From: Kosakonia oryzendophytica
GTDB lineage: Bacteria > Pseudomonadota > Gammaproteobacteria > Enterobacterales > Enterobacteriaceae
DNA length: 64,000 nucleotides
NCBI RefSeq assembly: GCF_900094925.1
Contig: NZ_FMAY01000007.1
Coordinates: forward strand, 124,001 to 188,000
Direction of reading: 5' to 3'
Shown here: piece by piece, positions 62,484-64,000 of the stretch
Numbering within the stretch: position 1 is the stretch's first letter
How the letters are laid out: each line of letters opens with the position of its first letter
Program-made: the position numbers and the translations under genes
The notes under the pieces: generated by a model
Seen by the model: only the letters and a program-made list of their open reading frames with translations
The model's database searches: none
Told to the model about the DNA's origin: nothing

Positions 62484-64000
62484 ATGAAGATTATTAAACC
62501 ACTGCGACTGAGCGTATTAAATCGCCCATTTCGTCTGCAGGGGCAAAACCATCTGGGGGTTTCGGTTATGGCGCTCGCCGATATGAGTGCCACGCCGCAA
62601 CTGAGGCCTGAAGTGGAACTCTGGCAACTGGCCGCTAGCGAGCTGCAAACCAGTGGCGGCGTGCTGGATATGGCGATGCCGAAAGCCCGCGCGGAGTTTC
62701 TCGCCACCGGTTACGCATACACTCATCACCAGCAGGATAAAACGGCCTGCGCGGTGCGCATTGAAGTGGAGGATCTCAGCAAGACGCTGGCGGTCACTGG
62801 CGATCGTTACTGGGCGGGTTCACGCCCGACAGCGCCGCAGCCGTTTGAACAGATGCGCCTGGACTGGAGCCGCGCTTACGGGGGTGAGGGTTTTGATGAA
62901 AACCCTCACGGCATTGGTGCGGTAGTGGAAAACCACAACGGTACGCCATTTCGCCGATTGCCGAATATCGAAGCGCTGCAACACCGTGTTGTTTCACCCC
63001 GTGCAAAACCCGAACCGGTGAGTTTTGGCCCGTTGGATCTGCAGTGGCCACGCCGTTTCCGCCGTATGGGCAAAAACTATGACGCGCACTGGCTACAGCA
63101 TGATTTCCCCGGGTTCGCACCGGATATCGACTGGCGGGTGTTTAATGCCGCCAGCCCGGACCAGTGGTGGGAAGAGAGGGACACGCTGCCGCCGCAGGCG
63201 AGGTGGCGAATCTGGAATATGCACCCGCAAAAACATCTGCAAGAAGGGACACTGCCGCCGTGGCAGGCTCGCTGTTTTATCCAGCGCCAGCGCGGTGATG
63301 AAACCCTGTTTGAAGAGATAGCCCTGCGTGCCACGACCGTGTGGTTCTTTCCGCATCTGGAACAGCTGGTACTGATGTGGCAGGGCAATCAGCGTATCAA
63401 TGAAGATGATGCCGCCGATGTGCTGCACCTGATGCCTGCGTTGGAAAAAACCGGCGCATCCCGTTCGGTAAACCACTACCGCAAAGTCCTCAATCAGCGT
63501 CTGGACAAAGAGAAAGGCGCACTGTTTGCCTTTCGCGAAAAAGACCTGCTACCGGAAGACGTCATTGGGCCGTGGATCGATAGCGATGTGCAGGAAAGTC
63601 ACAGTCCGATGCGTGACAACCAGAACAACCGGGCATTGCAGCTGCGTGAGCAGCACCGCGCCAGGCTGGAAGCGCAGGGCAGTGATGTCAGCGATTTACT
63701 CAGCGCCTTTGAAGAACCTGCGTTGCCTAAACTCGAGGATCTCCCTGAGTTTATTGAAGAGATGGAGCGCAAAGCGCAGGAGATGCAGCAGCAGGCCGAA
63801 GCGCGTAAAGCAGAAATGGAGGCGCGCTATCCGGAGGCCGCCGCACTGGATAATCGCCCTCGCGGGCCGGAATCGATGCTACGCATGCAGGAGTTGCTGG
63901 CAAAAAATGGCGACCAGCTCAGTGAGAAAAAACTGGTGCAAAGCCGTGAAGCGCTGCACAAACTCTATCTGATGTCGGTTGCGCAACAGCCACCCGCCAT
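62484..64000 (+). CDS. DUF2169 domain protein, type VI effector adaptor (3' end outside window)
   Basis: The ATG at 62484 (AAGGAC upstream) opens a frame of 505 codons that runs off the right edge. The N-terminal DUF2169 domain is complete: MKIIKPLRLSVLNRPFRLQG, QNHLGVSVMALADM, then HHQQDKTACAVRIEVEDLSK, VTGDRYWAG and PQPFEQMRLDWSRAYGGEGF. After about residue 390 a charged helical region begins (FIEEMERKAQEMQQQAEARK). DUF2169 proteins accompany VgrG/PAAR effectors as loading adaptors, so an effector or PAAR gene is expected beyond the window. It is truncated by the window, not by mutation. Confidence 0.85.
   Translation, partial: MKIIKPLRLSVLNRPFRLQGQNHLGVSVMALADMSATPQLRPEVELWQLAASELQTSGGVLDMAMPKARAEFLATGYAYTHHQQDKTACAVRIEVEDLSKTLAVTGDRYWAGSRPTAPQPFEQMRLDWSRAYGGEGFDENPHGIGAVVENHNGTPFRRLPNIEALQHRVVSPRAKPEPVSFGPLDLQWPRRFRRMGKNYDAHWLQHDFPGFAPDIDWRVFNAASPDQWWEERDTLPPQARWRIWNMHPQKHLQEGTLPPWQARCFIQRQRGDETLFEEIALRATTVWFFPHLEQLVLMWQGNQRINEDDAADVLHLMPALEKTGASRSVNHYRKVLNQRLDKEKGALFAFREKDLLPEDVIGPWIDSDVQESHSPMRDNQNNRALQLREQHRARLEAQGSDVSDLLSAFEEPALPKLEDLPEFIEEMERKAQEMQQQAEARKAEMEARYPEAAALDNRPRGPESMLRMQELLAKNGDQLSEKKLVQSREALHKLYLMSVAQQPPA

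Noticed and set aside
62484-64000. Truncated DUF2169 gene as a pseudogene
   Set aside because: The frame is open to the last base, so the missing end is due to the window boundary.

Overview
The window is chromosomal DNA from a member of the Enterobacteriaceae closely related to Escherichia and Salmonella. A Citrobacter-type genome is the best guess. The first 27.9 kb is colinear with the E. coli K-12 min/fadR neighbourhood, with very similar proteins and conserved non-ATG starts and regulatory sites. Species assignment from sequence alone is inference.

Region 1 (1-27864) is the conserved backbone. It holds nudL (cut by the edge), pabB, yoaH, yoaB, yoaA, tsaB, yeaY, fadD, rnd, minEDC, ycgL, ycgM, ycgN, a small unrecognised membrane-protein gene, dsbB, fadR, ycgB, dadAX, cvrA, ldcA, emtA, ycgR, ymgE and treA. 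It differs from E. coli in three ways: nhaB, normally between dsbB and fadR, is absent; nothing like hlyE or umuDC follows ycgN; and between ymgE and treA sit two accessory enzyme/regulator pairs (SDR with HxlR-type regulator, SnoaL-like DUF1348 protein with TetR-type regulator). Regulatory sites visible here include a FadR operator before fadD and a near-copy on the fadR promoter, a CRP-like site before dadA, a flagellar sigma-28 promoter before ycgR and a TetR-type palindrome.

Region 2 (27865-28869) is a roughly 1 kb AT-rich gene-free stretch separating treA from the island.

Region 3 (28870-64000 and beyond) is a complete type VI secretion locus, all on the + strand. The order is: SH3-like lipoprotein, tssJ, tssK, tssL (OmpA-type C-terminus), tssM, tagF, tssA, tssB, tssC, Rap1a/Tai-like immunity gene, hcp, DUF5675 candidate effector with a periplasmic partner, LprI-domain protein, tagH (FHA), pppA, unknown periplasmic protein, tagJ, tssE, tssF, tssG, tssH/clpV, ppkA, damaged EagR-type chaperone gene, vgrG, an array of small membrane-anchored paralogues, and a DUF2169 adaptor gene cut by the window end. 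TssJLM form the membrane complex, TssAEFGK with VgrG the baseplate and spike, Hcp and TssBC the tube and sheath, and ClpV recycles the sheath. PpkA, PppA, TagH and TagF make up a threonine-phosphorylation control module.

The most unusual parts are the cargo regions. Directly after hcp lies an apparent effector-immunity pair whose effector carries an H-x-G...G-C signature reminiscent of L,D-transpeptidases, flanked by two further periplasmic protective-looking proteins (Rap1a/Tai-like, LprI-like). After vgrG there is a tandem array of at least eight short single-TM proteins in two families (A, DUF3592-like; B, with a W-[QK]-[QK]-T ... F ... VKY ... IAV pattern), plus a decayed ninth copy hidden in the 58771-59242 gap and a copy broken by two homopolymer frameshifts. 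Together with the damaged Eag chaperone gene this looks like an evolving, partly decayed immunity array at a VgrG effector-exchange site.
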